DNA of 64,000 bases, from positions 3,782,001 through 3,846,000 of the forward strand of contig NZ_CP025815.1 of NCBI RefSeq assembly GCF_003352045.1. Direction: 5' to 3'. Below the pieces are notes generated by a model that made no database searches, had not been told where the DNA came from, and saw only the letters and a program-made list of their open reading frames with translations. The stretch is from Sulfitobacter sp. JL08 (GTDB lineage: Bacteria; Pseudomonadota; Alphaproteobacteria; Rhodobacterales; Rhodobacteraceae). Both the position numbers and the translations under genes were made by a program. Shown here one piece after another: positions 10,602 to 19,064 of this stretch (the stretch's first letter is position 1; each line of letters begins with the position of its first letter).

Positions 10602-10982
10602 TCACTCGAACGAAGCCATATAGGCAATGACGTCCATGATTTCCTGTTCCTTGCGCAATCCGGCAAAGGACATCTTGGTCTTTGGCAGGAAATCTTTTGG
10701 TTTGGTCAGGAATGCGGTCAGGTTCTCTTCGTCCCAAACCAAACCTTCGCCGGCTTTTTCCATCAGCGCGTCCGAATATTTGAAATCGGCATTCGCTCCT
10801 GCTGGTGCACCGACGATTCCGTTCAGAATCGGACCAACCTTGTTCTTGGCGTCCTCGCCAACTGCGTGGCACGCCTTGCATTTCTTGAATACTTTTTCGC
10901 CTTTTTCAGCGTCACCTTCTGCAAAGGCAGGTGTCGACAAAGCCAGCAACGTGGCTGCGGTGGTCAGAATTGGTTTGATCAT
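10602..10982 (-). CDS. cycA: Periplasmic cytochrome c2 / c550
   Basis: 126-residue precursor with a signal peptide to about residue 21 (PAFA), heme motif CKACH (35-39) and sixth ligand Met104 in TKMSF. The sequence is class I, of the c2/c550 type, with the GPILNGIVG loop. It is the likely soluble electron carrier from the bc1 complex to NirS, which fits its place between the nir operon and nirX. It starts 17 bases after the nirX stop, so the two probably share the FNR/NNR promoter further upstream. The gene symbol is by analogy; c2 genes in other species lie elsewhere. Confidence 0.9.
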   Translation of the reverse strand: MIKPILTTAATLLALSTPAFAEGDAEKGEKVFKKCKACHAVGEDAKNKVGPILNGIVGAPAGANADFKYSDALMEKAGEGLVWDEENLTAFLTKPKDFLPKTKMSFAGLRKEQEIMDVIAYMASFE

Positions 10983-10999
10983 GTTCAGAGTCCTCTTCT

Positions 11000-11950
11000 T
11001 CAGATAAGGTTTTCTAGTTTAGTTTTCGGGAAACTTCCAATGGTCTGCATGAGTTCCGGGTGCGACATTAAGCATCCCGCAGTTGATATGCCGTCCGCAA
11101 TCGCCGCAGAGTGCGAAGATACGGACACCAACTGATGCATCCCCCCCCGCCCTGCCGAGCGCGGATCAAGAATGTGGCCAATCCGGCCCTGTGAATCCAG
11201 AACCGTACCGGATGGCGAAGATGTTGAAAGCGCACGATCTTTCAAGGTGATACGGTTGATAAATGTGCCATCCGGCATCGCCACACCCACACTCCACCCG
11301 GGGCCGTCGGCACGTTGCCCGATCGCGGCAATTTCGCCCATATCGATCAGGACATCCGTCAATCCGCGCCGGCGCAACAGGGCTGCGATCTGGTCGGTCA
11401 CATAGCCTTGGGCGATGCCATTCAGGGTCAATGCCATTTCGGGGCGTTTCAGGCAGATTTCATCGGCATCAAACTGCACATATCTCCAACCGATGCGCTT
11501 GCGCATGTCCGCTTCGCTTTTACGGTCAACGGACACACCGTTTCGCACGGCATGCGCATATAGTTCCCACAACGGCTGAACCGTCGGATCAAATGCACCT
11601 CGCGAGGCTGTGTGCAGCCGGTCGCACAACCGCAAAACCGAAACCAGATCAGCGCTTGGCGCATTCAGCCTTCCGGCGGCGTTGAGGCGGGACAATTCCG
11701 ATTGCCTGTCAAACAGGCTGAAAACCCGTTCAAGACGTGCCAGTTCCCGTTCCACTGCTTTGAACACCGGACGCGCCTGTTGTGTACTGACACCCGACAA
11801 TCGCATCGAAACAGGCGCCCCAAGGGCCTGTCCGTTCCATCTGGTCAGATGGCCTTGCGATGCCATCACAGCAGAGGGATCACCGGCTGCAACTGCCGCA
11901 CCGGCAGCAGAAATTGACAGAAATCGGCGGCGCGTCAGGCGATTTGACAT
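11000..11950 (-). CDS. nirX: FAD:protein FMN transferase (ApbE family), NirX/NosX type
   Basis: 316 residues with a twin-arginine signal (TRRRFLSIS, then a hydrophobic stretch), so it is exported folded. ApbE-family features are visible: LDGxxGG-like core in LNGIAQGYVTDQ, LIDMGEIAAIG and the strongly conserved GHILDPRSAG. ApbE proteins transfer FMN from FAD to Thr in target flavoproteins. In Paracoccus NirX is encoded with NirI, and its relative NosX supports NosR; here the target is likely the NirI encoded at the left edge. Its ATG overlaps the stop of a possible 31-codon reading frame (TGATG). Expression probably depends on the FNR/NNR box at 12080. Confidence 0.88.
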   Translation of the reverse strand: MSNRLTRRRFLSISAAGAAVAAGDPSAVMASQGHLTRWNGQALGAPVSMRLSGVSTQQARPVFKAVERELARLERVFSLFDRQSELSRLNAAGRLNAPSADLVSVLRLCDRLHTASRGAFDPTVQPLWELYAHAVRNGVSVDRKSEADMRKRIGWRYVQFDADEICLKRPEMALTLNGIAQGYVTDQIAALLRRRGLTDVLIDMGEIAAIGQRADGPGWSVGVAMPDGTFINRITLKDRALSTSSPSGTVLDSQGRIGHILDPRSAGRGGMHQLVSVSSHSAAIADGISTAGCLMSHPELMQTIGSFPKTKLENLI

Positions 11951-12045
11951 CAGACTGTCGCCTTTCGCTGATCACGGGGATCAACGGCGTTCATCGCATC
12001 CCGGAAGAATGCTGTCTCCAGACTTGGATTGCATAACTGTGCCAT
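11950..12045 (-). CDS. Possible 31-residue leader peptide upstream of nirX
   Basis: A short reading frame from ATG (MAQLCNPSLETAFF...) to a TGA that overlaps the nirX ATG as TGATG, the arrangement typical of translational coupling. Its ATG falls on the transcription start predicted from the FNR/NNR box and -10 element, so it might be read leaderless. An internal ATG 51 bases later, after CCGGGATGCG, would give a 14-residue version with a leader. No family is recognised and no codon evidence separates it from chance, so this is only a candidate. Confidence 0.35.
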   Translation of the reverse strand: MAQLCNPSLETAFFRDAMNAVDPRDQRKATV

Positions 12046-12051
12046 CCCTAT

Positions 12052-12093
12052 TCAATATCGGAACCGCCGCTTCCCCGACTTGACCTAAGTCAA
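12052..12093 (-). promoter_or_regulatory. FNR/NNR-dependent promoter of nirX-cytochrome c
   Basis: TTGAC-CTAA-GTCAA (12080-12093) is a perfect FNR/NNR palindrome. On the minus strand a -10 hexamer TATTGA lies at 12057-12052. With the box centred at -41.5 the start would be near 12045, exactly the spacing expected of a class II FNR-type promoter for this -10. The gene on the other side ends here, so the nirX unit is the only sensible target. Confidence 0.8.
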
Positions 12094-12142
12094 CGGTTTT
12101 CGCGGCTTTGGCAGGCCCTGCGCCGCAACCTGCCGCCGGCAA

Positions 12143-14386
12143 TCAAACGAAATCGACAAACTTGTTGAATGGCATTTCCCGGATACGCACGCCCGTTGCC
12201 GCAAAAATCGCATTGGCCAGCGCGGGTGCCGCGGGCGGAACCGGTGGCTCTCCTATACCACGGATTTTTGATGCGTTTTCAAGACCTTTCACTTCGATAA
12301 CCGGACACTGATCGATGCGCATACCTTCGAAGTCATAATAATTCGACTGTTCGACAGCGCCCTCAGAAAAGGTGATTTCGCAGTTCATCGCATGACCCAA
12401 TCCCCAGATCACGCCGCCCTGTACCTGATTTTCAAAATTGACGGGATCAACAATACGCCCGACATCGGCCGCAACATAGACTTTGTCAATCCGGATGCTT
12501 GCATCGGTATTTGTGACTTCGATCACTTCGGCCACAGGCACGCCGAACGACATGCAGAACGCCACACCCCGTCCCCGGTTTGCCCCCAGATCAGCGCCGT
12601 CCCAACCTGACATGTCACGCACCGCTTCCAGTACCTTGCGGGACGATTCATGCCAGCACAGCCGGATACGTTCCGCCATCGGGTCCGCGCCCGCAGCATG
12701 GATCAACTCGTCCAGAAACCCGTCATGGAAAAACCCGTTTGTGGATGCACCAACAGAACGCCACGAACTGATCGGTGCCAGCGGCGGCGCGCGATACCCT
12801 GTCACGCGGTAGTTGGGCAGAGCGAACGGTTGTTCCCACGCGCCTGCAACGATCTGAAGGTCCGGCCCCGGAACCGGAAACCCCTGCCGCCCCATCTGGG
12901 ATGCGATAATGGATGGCATTGCGATCGACAGGTCATAGGTTTCAACCCTGCCGTCCCTGACCGCCCCGCGCATCCGCGCCATCGCGATCTGGCGCGCATA
13001 ATCCTGTGCAATATCCTCTTCTCGGGAATATGTCAGTTTGACGGGCGTGCCTTTCATCTGCACTGCTATTTCCGCGGCTTTCCTGACAACGTCGTCTTCC
13101 AGACGATGCCCGAAACTACCGCCCATCATCTGGACATGCACGTGCACCTTGTCGGCAGGAATACCGGTGATCTCTGCCACGTTGGCTTGCACAAAGCGCG
13201 GTATCTGCGTCCCCGTCCACACATCCACCCGATCATCCGTGACTTTGACAATCGCATTCACCGGCTCCAGCGGCGCATGGGCCAGATAGGGCGCCCGATA
13301 CTCGGCCTCCAGCACCTGGCCGGTGGTCAGACCCGCCTCGATATCCCCGTCGTCGCGTTTTCGGCTATCGCGAAATTCATCTGTAAAGGCACCCGACAGG
13401 GCCGCCCAATGGTCTTCCTGTTCCGATGGAAACGCCGCCGGTTCCCAATCAATTTCGATATGCTGTGCCGCCCTAATTGCATACCAGGTGTTGGACGCAA
13501 CAATAGCGACACCGCCGGTCACCGGAACAACAGCCTGAACACCCCGCTGTTTTAACGCCTTGCTGGCGTCAAAACGGTTCATCTTGCCTGTCTGGTGCGG
13601 GTTAAGCCGGACCGTCGCATGCACCATATCAGGGACATTCACGTCAATGCCAAAAATCTGCGTTCCCGTAGATTTTGCAACAATATCAATTCTCTGCATC
13701 GGCTTGCCGATGATGCGCCATTCCGAAGGCGGTCGCAGGCGTACATTGTCAACCGGCTCCAGATCGGCGGCAATCCCTGCAAGATCAACATACGAAATCT
13801 CGGTTCCATCCGGCAGAATGACCGCGCCGTTTTCCGTTTTCATCTGATCAACGGACACCCCGGTTTGCTGCGATGCCGCAAGTTTCAGGGTTTCGCGCGC
13901 CACTGCGCCGGCCAAACGCAGTTTTTCGTATGCATCCGGAACCGTTGTCGACCCTCCGGTGATCTGCATGCCAGTGAACTTCATCACGACATCCACGAAA
14001 CCACGCGCAGATTCCGCGACGAAACGGTCATCTGTCGACCGGAATGGCGCACCTTCTTCTGATAATGCAGTGTTGTAATAGGCAGGGCTGGGTGGGCCCG
14101 GATCGACCCGCACCTGATCAAGTGTCACATCCAGTTCTTCAGCAATCAATGCCGCCTGAACCGAATAAACCCCCTGTCCGGAATCCGCCCTTGGCGTGAT
14201 CAGCGTGATACCGGATGCATCAATTTTGACATACGGGTTCAACGCCACCTCGCCCGGTTCAAGGGTTTCCAGCAACGGATTTTCAACCGGCCGCTTGTAC
14301 GCGAAATAGCCAAACGCAACACCGCCGGCGATGGCTGCCGAACCCACAAGAAACGAACGGCGCGCAATGGTTTTGATACGGCCCAT
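12143..14386 (-). CDS. iorB: Molybdopterin-binding subunit of an isoquinoline 1-oxidoreductase-type hydroxylase
   Basis: 747 residues, the size of the IorB group in the xanthine oxidase superfamily. An N-terminal twin-arginine signal or anchor (IARRSFLVGSAAIAGG) suggests export to the periplasm. The substrate- and Mo-binding regions of the family are present (for example GGSFGHRLEDDVV and the C-terminal GIGEPPVPPAAPA with its glutamate). These enzymes hydroxylate N-heterocycles or oxidise aldehydes with water as oxygen source and pass electrons to the 2Fe-2S subunit, then to a cytochrome. The true substrate cannot be read from the sequence. It starts one base after the small subunit stop; a TetR gene is divergent. 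Confidence 0.88.
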   Translation of the reverse strand: MGRIKTIARRSFLVGSAAIAGGVAFGYFAYKRPVENPLLETLEPGEVALNPYVKIDASGITLITPRADSGQGVYSVQAALIAEELDVTLDQVRVDPGPPSPAYYNTALSEEGAPFRSTDDRFVAESARGFVDVVMKFTGMQITGGSTTVPDAYEKLRLAGAVARETLKLAASQQTGVSVDQMKTENGAVILPDGTEISYVDLAGIAADLEPVDNVRLRPPSEWRIIGKPMQRIDIVAKSTGTQIFGIDVNVPDMVHATVRLNPHQTGKMNRFDASKALKQRGVQAVVPVTGGVAIVASNTWYAIRAAQHIEIDWEPAAFPSEQEDHWAALSGAFTDEFRDSRKRDDGDIEAGLTTGQVLEAEYRAPYLAHAPLEPVNAIVKVTDDRVDVWTGTQIPRFVQANVAEITGIPADKVHVHVQMMGGSFGHRLEDDVVRKAAEIAVQMKGTPVKLTYSREEDIAQDYARQIAMARMRGAVRDGRVETYDLSIAMPSIIASQMGRQGFPVPGPDLQIVAGAWEQPFALPNYRVTGYRAPPLAPISSWRSVGASTNGFFHDGFLDELIHAAGADPMAERIRLCWHESSRKVLEAVRDMSGWDGADLGANRGRGVAFCMSFGVPVAEVIEVTNTDASIRIDKVYVAADVGRIVDPVNFENQVQGGVIWGLGHAMNCEITFSEGAVEQSNYYDFEGMRIDQCPVIEVKGLENASKIRGIGEPPVPPAAPALANAIFAATGVRIREMPFNKFVDFV

Positions 14387-14387
14387 A

Positions 14388-14846
14388 TTACACCTCGCTC
14401 AGTTTTGCTGCTGCGCTGTGAATGGCCGACCTAATGCGCGGATACGTTCCGCAGCGGCAAAGATTGCCAGCCATTGCATCGTCGATTTCGCCATCGTTCG
14501 GGGCTGCGTTTCGGGCCAACAGATCAGCCGCCTGCATGATTTGCCCCGATTGACAGTACCCACATTGCGCAACCTGATGTTCGATCCATGCCTGTTGCAC
14601 CGCATGCAAGACATCAGGAGTTCCAAGCCCTTCGATCGTTGTGACCCGCCCGTCAAGATCGCCCACTTGTATCTGGCACGATCTTTGCGCTGTGCCATCC
14701 ACATGCACGGTGCAGGCCCCGCACATAGCAACACCACACCCGTATTTCGGCCCGGTTATCCCCAATTCATCGCGCAGAACCCACAACAGCGGCATTTCGG
14801 GATCCACATCGACATCGTACTCCTTGTCATTCACGATCAGTTTCAC
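14388..14846 (-). CDS. iorA: 2Fe-2S subunit of the isoquinoline oxidoreductase-type hydroxylase
   Basis: Small iron-sulfur subunit that carries electrons from the molybdenum site of its partner. From the preferred GTG start ([10 protein letters not shown], with GAGGA eight bases upstream) it has 152 residues, the family length; another GTG lies five codons upstream. The plant-type 2Fe-2S site uses Cys37, 42, 45 and 57, and the second site Cys95, 98, 130 and 132 (CGYCQSG and CRCG). It has no signal peptide, so it is likely co-exported with the TAT-bearing large subunit. Confidence 0.9.
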   Translation of the reverse strand: MKLIVNDKEYDVDVDPEMPLLWVLRDELGITGPKYGCGVAMCGACTVHVDGTAQRSCQIQVGDLDGRVTTIEGLGTPDVLHAVQQAWIEHQVAQCGYCQSGQIMQAADLLARNAAPNDGEIDDAMAGNLCRCGTYPRIRSAIHSAAAKLSEV

Positions 14847-14886
14847 GGCAGCGATCCTCACATTAGGCGGTCATGCAGTTTTACAT

Positions 14887-14923
14887 TTGTACAATAATTG
14901 GCATTTTGTACATATTGTACAAT
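14887..14923. promoter_or_regulatory. TGTACA palindrome array in the iorA-TetR divergent promoter
   Basis: Three TGTACA cores lie in 37 bases: TTGTACAA (14887-14894), TTTGTACA (ending 14912) and ATTGTACAAT (14914-14923). Their centres are 19 and 9 bp apart. The region is AT-rich, unlike its surroundings, and sits between the hydroxylase genes and the TetR gene. It is the natural operator for that repressor and would control both directions. Confidence 0.65.
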
Positions 14924-14949
14924 ACGACATACAATGTAAACATCTCTTC

Positions 14950-15513
14950 ATGTCGAACGGAACTGATCACATTGCACGATCTGCCATCAGCGTCGTGTCG
15001 CGCTATGGCATTCGCAAGGCCACGATGGGCGATGTCGCAGCTGCCGCAGGAGTGTCGCGGCAAACCCTGTACAACACCTACGCAAACAAGGATCAGGTGA
15101 TTCAGGCAGCCATTCGCTATGTCACCGACAGCGGTATTCATGATGTTCACAAAGCCTGGGACAATAGCCCAACCCTGTCTGAACAACTTGACCGGTTTTT
15201 CGAGATCGGCCCGTTGTCATGGTTCGATCTTGTTCAATCCTCACCGGATGCGGCCGATCTGATCGACGGGTTGAACCTGGCCGGTGGCGAAGAGCTGGCC
15301 AAAGGTGCAGCCCGCTGGACGGACGCGCTTGAAAGCCTGTTCCAGCCTTACGCCGACACGCTTGAAAGCAAGGGCGTGACCGCCAAAGGTGTTGCCGAAC
15401 TTGTCTATACCTCCAGCCACAGCGCAAAGACCGGCTCGGGTGATCGCACACAGCTGGCCGGACGCCTGAAAACGCTGAAACAGAGCATTCTTTCTCTGGT
15501 GAACGAGATTTGA
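14950..15513 (+). CDS. TetR-family transcriptional regulator
   Basis: 187 residues with a typical TetR N-terminal HTH (residues 8-47: YGIRKATMGDVAAAAGVS then RQTLYNTYANKDQVI). The C-terminal ligand domain is not recognisable to a specific effector. It is divergent from the ior-type hydroxylase and faces the TGTACA array, so it most likely represses that operon and itself. The ATG was chosen because it begins 15 residues before the HTH; a longer upstream extension would run through the operators. Confidence 0.87.
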   Translation: MSNGTDHIARSAISVVSRYGIRKATMGDVAAAAGVSRQTLYNTYANKDQVIQAAIRYVTDSGIHDVHKAWDNSPTLSEQLDRFFEIGPLSWFDLVQSSPDAADLIDGLNLAGGEELAKGAARWTDALESLFQPYADTLESKGVTAKGVAELVYTSSHSAKTGSGDRTQLAGRLKTLKQSILSLVNEI

Positions 15514-15601
15514 TTCCGCCCCAGAACGGATTTGCGCGTGACGGGCCGACATGGTCTAATCACTGTCGAAACGGCGCAAGGGGCAAACAAATGGAACAGC
15601 G

Positions 15602-17560
15602 ATGCTGAAATCCGTTCGGCTACGCTTGTTGGTCCTCGCTTTGTTACCGCTGATCGTCTTGCTGCCATTGATGCTAGGTGTTGGCATCAATCGCTGGGCT
15701 GCACGATACGATGCTTTGCTGATTGCCAATGTCGCCAGTGACTTGCGCATCGCCGAACAATATCTGCGGCGTATTCTGGACAGCAGCGAAACCGAGGTTG
15801 AGGGGCTGGCCAAATCGGTTGAATTCAACGCTATCCTATCCGCGGGCGGCCCGCCCGTTGATACGCTGCTTGAACGCGCGCGCATCGATCTTGGGCTGGA
15901 TTTCTTGCACTACCTGCCAAAAACAGCCGCACAAACATCCCCCTGGCCCGTCGTCCAGAATGTTCTGAACGGCGGCGCGTCATCGCATATCGATATATTT
16001 TCGGAACAGGATCTGGCACAAAATGCACCTGCGCTGGCAGAACAGGCCAAAATCCCGCTGATCGCAACCCAGGCTGCCGTCCCGACCGATCGACTTGTCG
16101 AAGATCGCGGAATGGTCGTGCACACGGCAACCCATGTTGCATTGCCCGGACACGAGGGCGTGTTGGTCGGCGGCACATTGCTGAACCGGAACCTGCACTT
16201 CATCGATACCATCAACGATCTTGTCTACCGCGAATCCAACGCGGATGGTGCGCGCCAGGGTACCGCCACACTGTTTCTGGAAGACGTGCGCATCAGCACC
16301 AATGTGCGCCTTTTCGAGGATGTCCGCGCTCTTGGCACACGTGTGTCCGCCGAGGTGCGGGGGGCTGTTCTGGATCAGGGGCGCACGTGGCTGGACCGCG
16401 CCTTTGTTGTCAACGACTGGTACATTTCGGGTTACTTGCCAATTCTGGACAGCCACGACAAACGGGTTGGCATGTTATATGTCGGCTTTCTTGAGGCCCC
16501 GTTCAAAGCTGCGACACGATCTGCCTATTGGTCGGTCCTGGCCGCTTTCCTGGCGATTGTCGCCCTGACGGTTCCTTTGTTTCTGCGCATTGCGCGCGGC
16601 ATTTTCGCACCGCTGGAACGCATGACCAAAACCATGCGCGAGGTCGAAGAAGGAAATCTTGAGGCGCGCATCGGGCCGGTGGGCACCCGCGACGAAATCG
16701 GCGAGGTCGCTTCGCATCTGGATACGCTTCTGGATCAGGTGCGTGATCGCGATCAGGCATTGCGCAACTGGGCCGAAGAATTGAACACGCGGGTCGAACA
16801 ACGCACCGAAGAATTGCGCGATGCAAACAAGAAACTGGAAACCACGTTCCAGCAGCTTGTCGTTTCAGAAAAACTGGCTTCGATCGGCGAAATCACTGCC
16901 GGTGTGGCGCATGAGATCAACAATCCTGTCGCGGTCATTCAGGGAAACGTGGATGTCATGCGCGCCGCACTGGGGGACAAGGCCGCGGACCTGAACACTG
17001 AATTCTCGTTGATCGACCGGCAGGTACAACGGATCAACGCTATTGTCGGCAAGCTTTTGCAGTTCGCCCGCCCCAGCGAATTCAGCGGAACGGCAGACTC
17101 TGTTGCGCTGGACGAAGTGATTGAAGATTGTCTGGTTCTGGTGGGCTATGGCATCAGCCAGACCGACACCACGGTGATCCGCGATTTTCAGGATGCACCC
17201 AATGTGATGATGGATCATGGCGAATTGCAGCAGGTCATCATCAACCTGCTTGTAAACGCCCTGCAGGCAATGGACGGAAGTGGCGTACTGACACTTCGGA
17301 TCAAACCCCAGAGCCGAAACGACCGGCAAGGCGTATCCGTGGAAATCAAGGACAGTGGCGCCGGAATAGCCGACGACATTCTGGACAAGGTGTTTGATCC
17401 GTTCTTCACCACCAAGCCCGGCGAAGGTTCGGGATTGGGATTATCCATAAGCCAGACACTGGTACAACGCGCCGGCGGCCAGATCATGGCGCAGCATGGC
17501 AGTGATGGCGGTACTGTGTTTACGGTATGGTTGCCTTCAGCCGATGCGCCGCAGGCCTAA
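15602..17560 (+). CDS. Membrane sensor histidine kinase with periplasmic cache-like domain
   Basis: 652 residues. TM1 is at about 8-28, then a large periplasmic sensor region (30-305, double-cache-like), TM2 at about 309-330, a HAMP domain (330-383) and a coiled coil. The HisKA box has His437 in GVAHEINNPVAVIQG, followed by a HATPase with N, G1 and G2 boxes (NLLVNALQA, DSGAGI, GSGLGLSI). This is the NtrB/DctB type of kinase. Its 3' end overlaps the 3' end of a convergent response regulator by four bases. That regulator is the obvious partner, although the two are not co-transcribed. The signal sensed is unknown; formate or another small carboxylate is a guess from the neighbouring operon. Confidence 0.9.
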   Translation: MLKSVRLRLLVLALLPLIVLLPLMLGVGINRWAARYDALLIANVASDLRIAEQYLRRILDSSETEVEGLAKSVEFNAILSAGGPPVDTLLERARIDLGLDFLHYLPKTAAQTSPWPVVQNVLNGGASSHIDIFSEQDLAQNAPALAEQAKIPLIATQAAVPTDRLVEDRGMVVHTATHVALPGHEGVLVGGTLLNRNLHFIDTINDLVYRESNADGARQGTATLFLEDVRISTNVRLFEDVRALGTRVSAEVRGAVLDQGRTWLDRAFVVNDWYISGYLPILDSHDKRVGMLYVGFLEAPFKAATRSAYWSVLAAFLAIVALTVPLFLRIARGIFAPLERMTKTMREVEEGNLEARIGPVGTRDEIGEVASHLDTLLDQVRDRDQALRNWAEELNTRVEQRTEELRDANKKLETTFQQLVVSEKLASIGEITAGVAHEINNPVAVIQGNVDVMRAALGDKAADLNTEFSLIDRQVQRINAIVGKLLQFARPSEFSGTADSVALDEVIEDCLVLVGYGISQTDTTVIRDFQDAPNVMMDHGELQQVIINLLVNALQAMDGSGVLTLRIKPQSRNDRQGVSVEIKDSGAGIADDILDKVFDPFFTTKPGEGSGLGLSISQTLVQRAGGQIMAQHGSDGGTVFTVWLPSADAPQA

Positions 17561-18915
17561 TTCTCCCAAAGGGCGCACTTGCGGTCGATGGTCTTGCGCG
17601 ACACACCCAACCGGCGCGCCGCTTCTGCACGGTTGCCGTTGCAGGCATCCAGAACGTGCATGATGTGCCGTTGTTCAACCAGTTCCAGGGTTTCAATGGC
17701 TTCGGTACCCGAAATCGCACCCGTACCGGCAAATTCGTCGGGAAATTCACCCAATATGACAGAGCGTTCGATGAGGTTGCGCAATTCGCGTACATTTCCG
17801 GGCCACGTGTAGCGCCGCAGCTTGAGCAGGACACTTTCGTTCAGGTCCAGTGCCGGTAAGCCCAGTGCGCGGGAAATCTGAGCCATGAACATCGCGGCGA
17901 GTTCAACCACATCGTCGCCCCGGTTTTCAAGCGTGGGCATTTCAATGTTCACAACGTTGATCCGGTGAAACAGATCGGCACGAAACGTCCCTGCATCGAC
18001 GGCCTTGGGCAGATCTGCATTCGTCGCAAACAATATCCGCACGTTCAGCGGCAATTCACGCTCTGATCCGGAAGGCCTGACCTTGTGTTCTTCGACCACC
18101 CGCAACAGGGTTGCCTGCACCTGTGGCGGCAAATACGCGACTTCGTCCAGAAACAGCGTACCGCCATCCGCATGCAGAAACAGCCCTTCGGTGCGATGCT
18201 GATCATCATCGACGATCCCGAACAGTTCCTGCGCGATCCGGTCGGGGGACAATGCAGCGCAGTTGATCGGCACAAAGGGCTGACCAGCCCGGTCCGACAT
18301 CGAATGCAATGTGCGCGCCGCGACCTCCTTGCCCGTACCACTTGCGCCCGTGAACAGCACAGAAGTGGGCAAGGGTGCCATTTTCACCAACAGATCGCGG
18401 ACGCGGTTGATCTGGGGCGACGTGCCCAACAGGCGCCCGCGCGCGCCGGTATCGTCCGACTGCAATTCATATCGCATCAGATAGTTTTCGCGGCGCAAAC
18501 GCTGGCGATCCATTGCCCGCGCAACGGCGTTGGTGATCTGGTTGGCCCGAAAAGGCTTCAGAACGAAATCGGCAACGCCGGCGCGCAGTGCGGTTATCGC
18601 GGTTTCCAGATCAGCATAGGCAGTGATCAGGATCGCATCGCCGAAAAACCCGACACGGCGTTGTTCACGCAACCATTGCAGGCCGGTTTTTCCCGGCATG
18701 ATGTTATCCAGAACCACCAGATCGAAATGGTTTGAATCCAGCCGCCGCGCGGCGGCATCCGCGCTTTCCGCCTGTTCCACCCGTTTACAACGCGGCGACA
18801 GGGTCTTGGTCAGGAAATTACGCATCCCCGGTTCGTCATCCACGATCAGAACCGAGGCGCGCGCCAGCGTTTCACCATATGCGTCTGCGTCAGCGGCAGC
18901 AGGTTTTGCCTGCAT
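17557..18915 (-). CDS. NtrC-family response regulator lacking the GAFTGA sigma-54 loop
   Basis: 452 residues: receiver domain with acidic pair Asp26/27 and phospho-acceptor Asp70 (VVLDNIMPG), AAA+ domain with Walker A GASGTGKE (190-197) and Walker B TLFLDE (253-258), and a Fis-type HTH at the end (GNRAEAARRLGVSRKTID). The GAFTGA loop that contacts sigma-54 is absent: after QELFG the sequence reads IVDDDQHRTEGLF. Rhodobacter NtrC is a known case that lost this loop and works with sigma-70. The ATG starts two bases after the stop of the small peptide gene upstream, so it is the last gene of the formate dehydrogenase operon and probably controls it. Confidence 0.92.
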   Translation of the reverse strand: MQAKPAAADADAYGETLARASVLIVDDEPGMRNFLTKTLSPRCKRVEQAESADAAARRLDSNHFDLVVLDNIMPGKTGLQWLREQRRVGFFGDAILITAYADLETAITALRAGVADFVLKPFRANQITNAVARAMDRQRLRRENYLMRYELQSDDTGARGRLLGTSPQINRVRDLLVKMAPLPTSVLFTGASGTGKEVAARTLHSMSDRAGQPFVPINCAALSPDRIAQELFGIVDDDQHRTEGLFLHADGGTLFLDEVAYLPPQVQATLLRVVEEHKVRPSGSERELPLNVRILFATNADLPKAVDAGTFRADLFHRINVVNIEMPTLENRGDDVVELAAMFMAQISRALGLPALDLNESVLLKLRRYTWPGNVRELRNLIERSVILGEFPDEFAGTGAISGTEAIETLELVEQRHIMHVLDACNGNRAEAARRLGVSRKTIDRKCALWEN

Positions 18916-18917
18916 GA

Positions 18918-19043
18918 TCAGTCCAATCTGACATCCGCGCCGGTTGTCTGGTCTTCAGCCGAGAATCCGATTTCGTGCAGGACATAATAGGCACCTACCG
19001 CGATCACGGCTGTGGCGGCAAAGGACAAAAGCATCATTTTCAT
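18918..19043 (-). CDS. 41-residue single-helix membrane peptide in the formate dehydrogenase operon
   Basis: A short frame with a good ribosome site (GGGAG, 8 bases before ATG). It starts MKMMLLSFAATAVIAVGAYY, one clear hydrophobic helix (residues 3-21), followed by a polar acidic tail ending in DVRLD. It lies between the cytochrome b subunit of formate dehydrogenase and the response regulator, 21 bases after the former and two bases before the latter. Location and membrane nature suggest a small accessory subunit of the formate dehydrogenase or a link to the regulator. I know no characterised homologue. Confidence 0.72.
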   Translation of the reverse strand: MKMMLLSFAATAVIAVGAYYVLHEIGFSAEDQTTGADVRLD

Positions 19044-19064
19044 TGTACGTCTCCCTTTGTCCCG

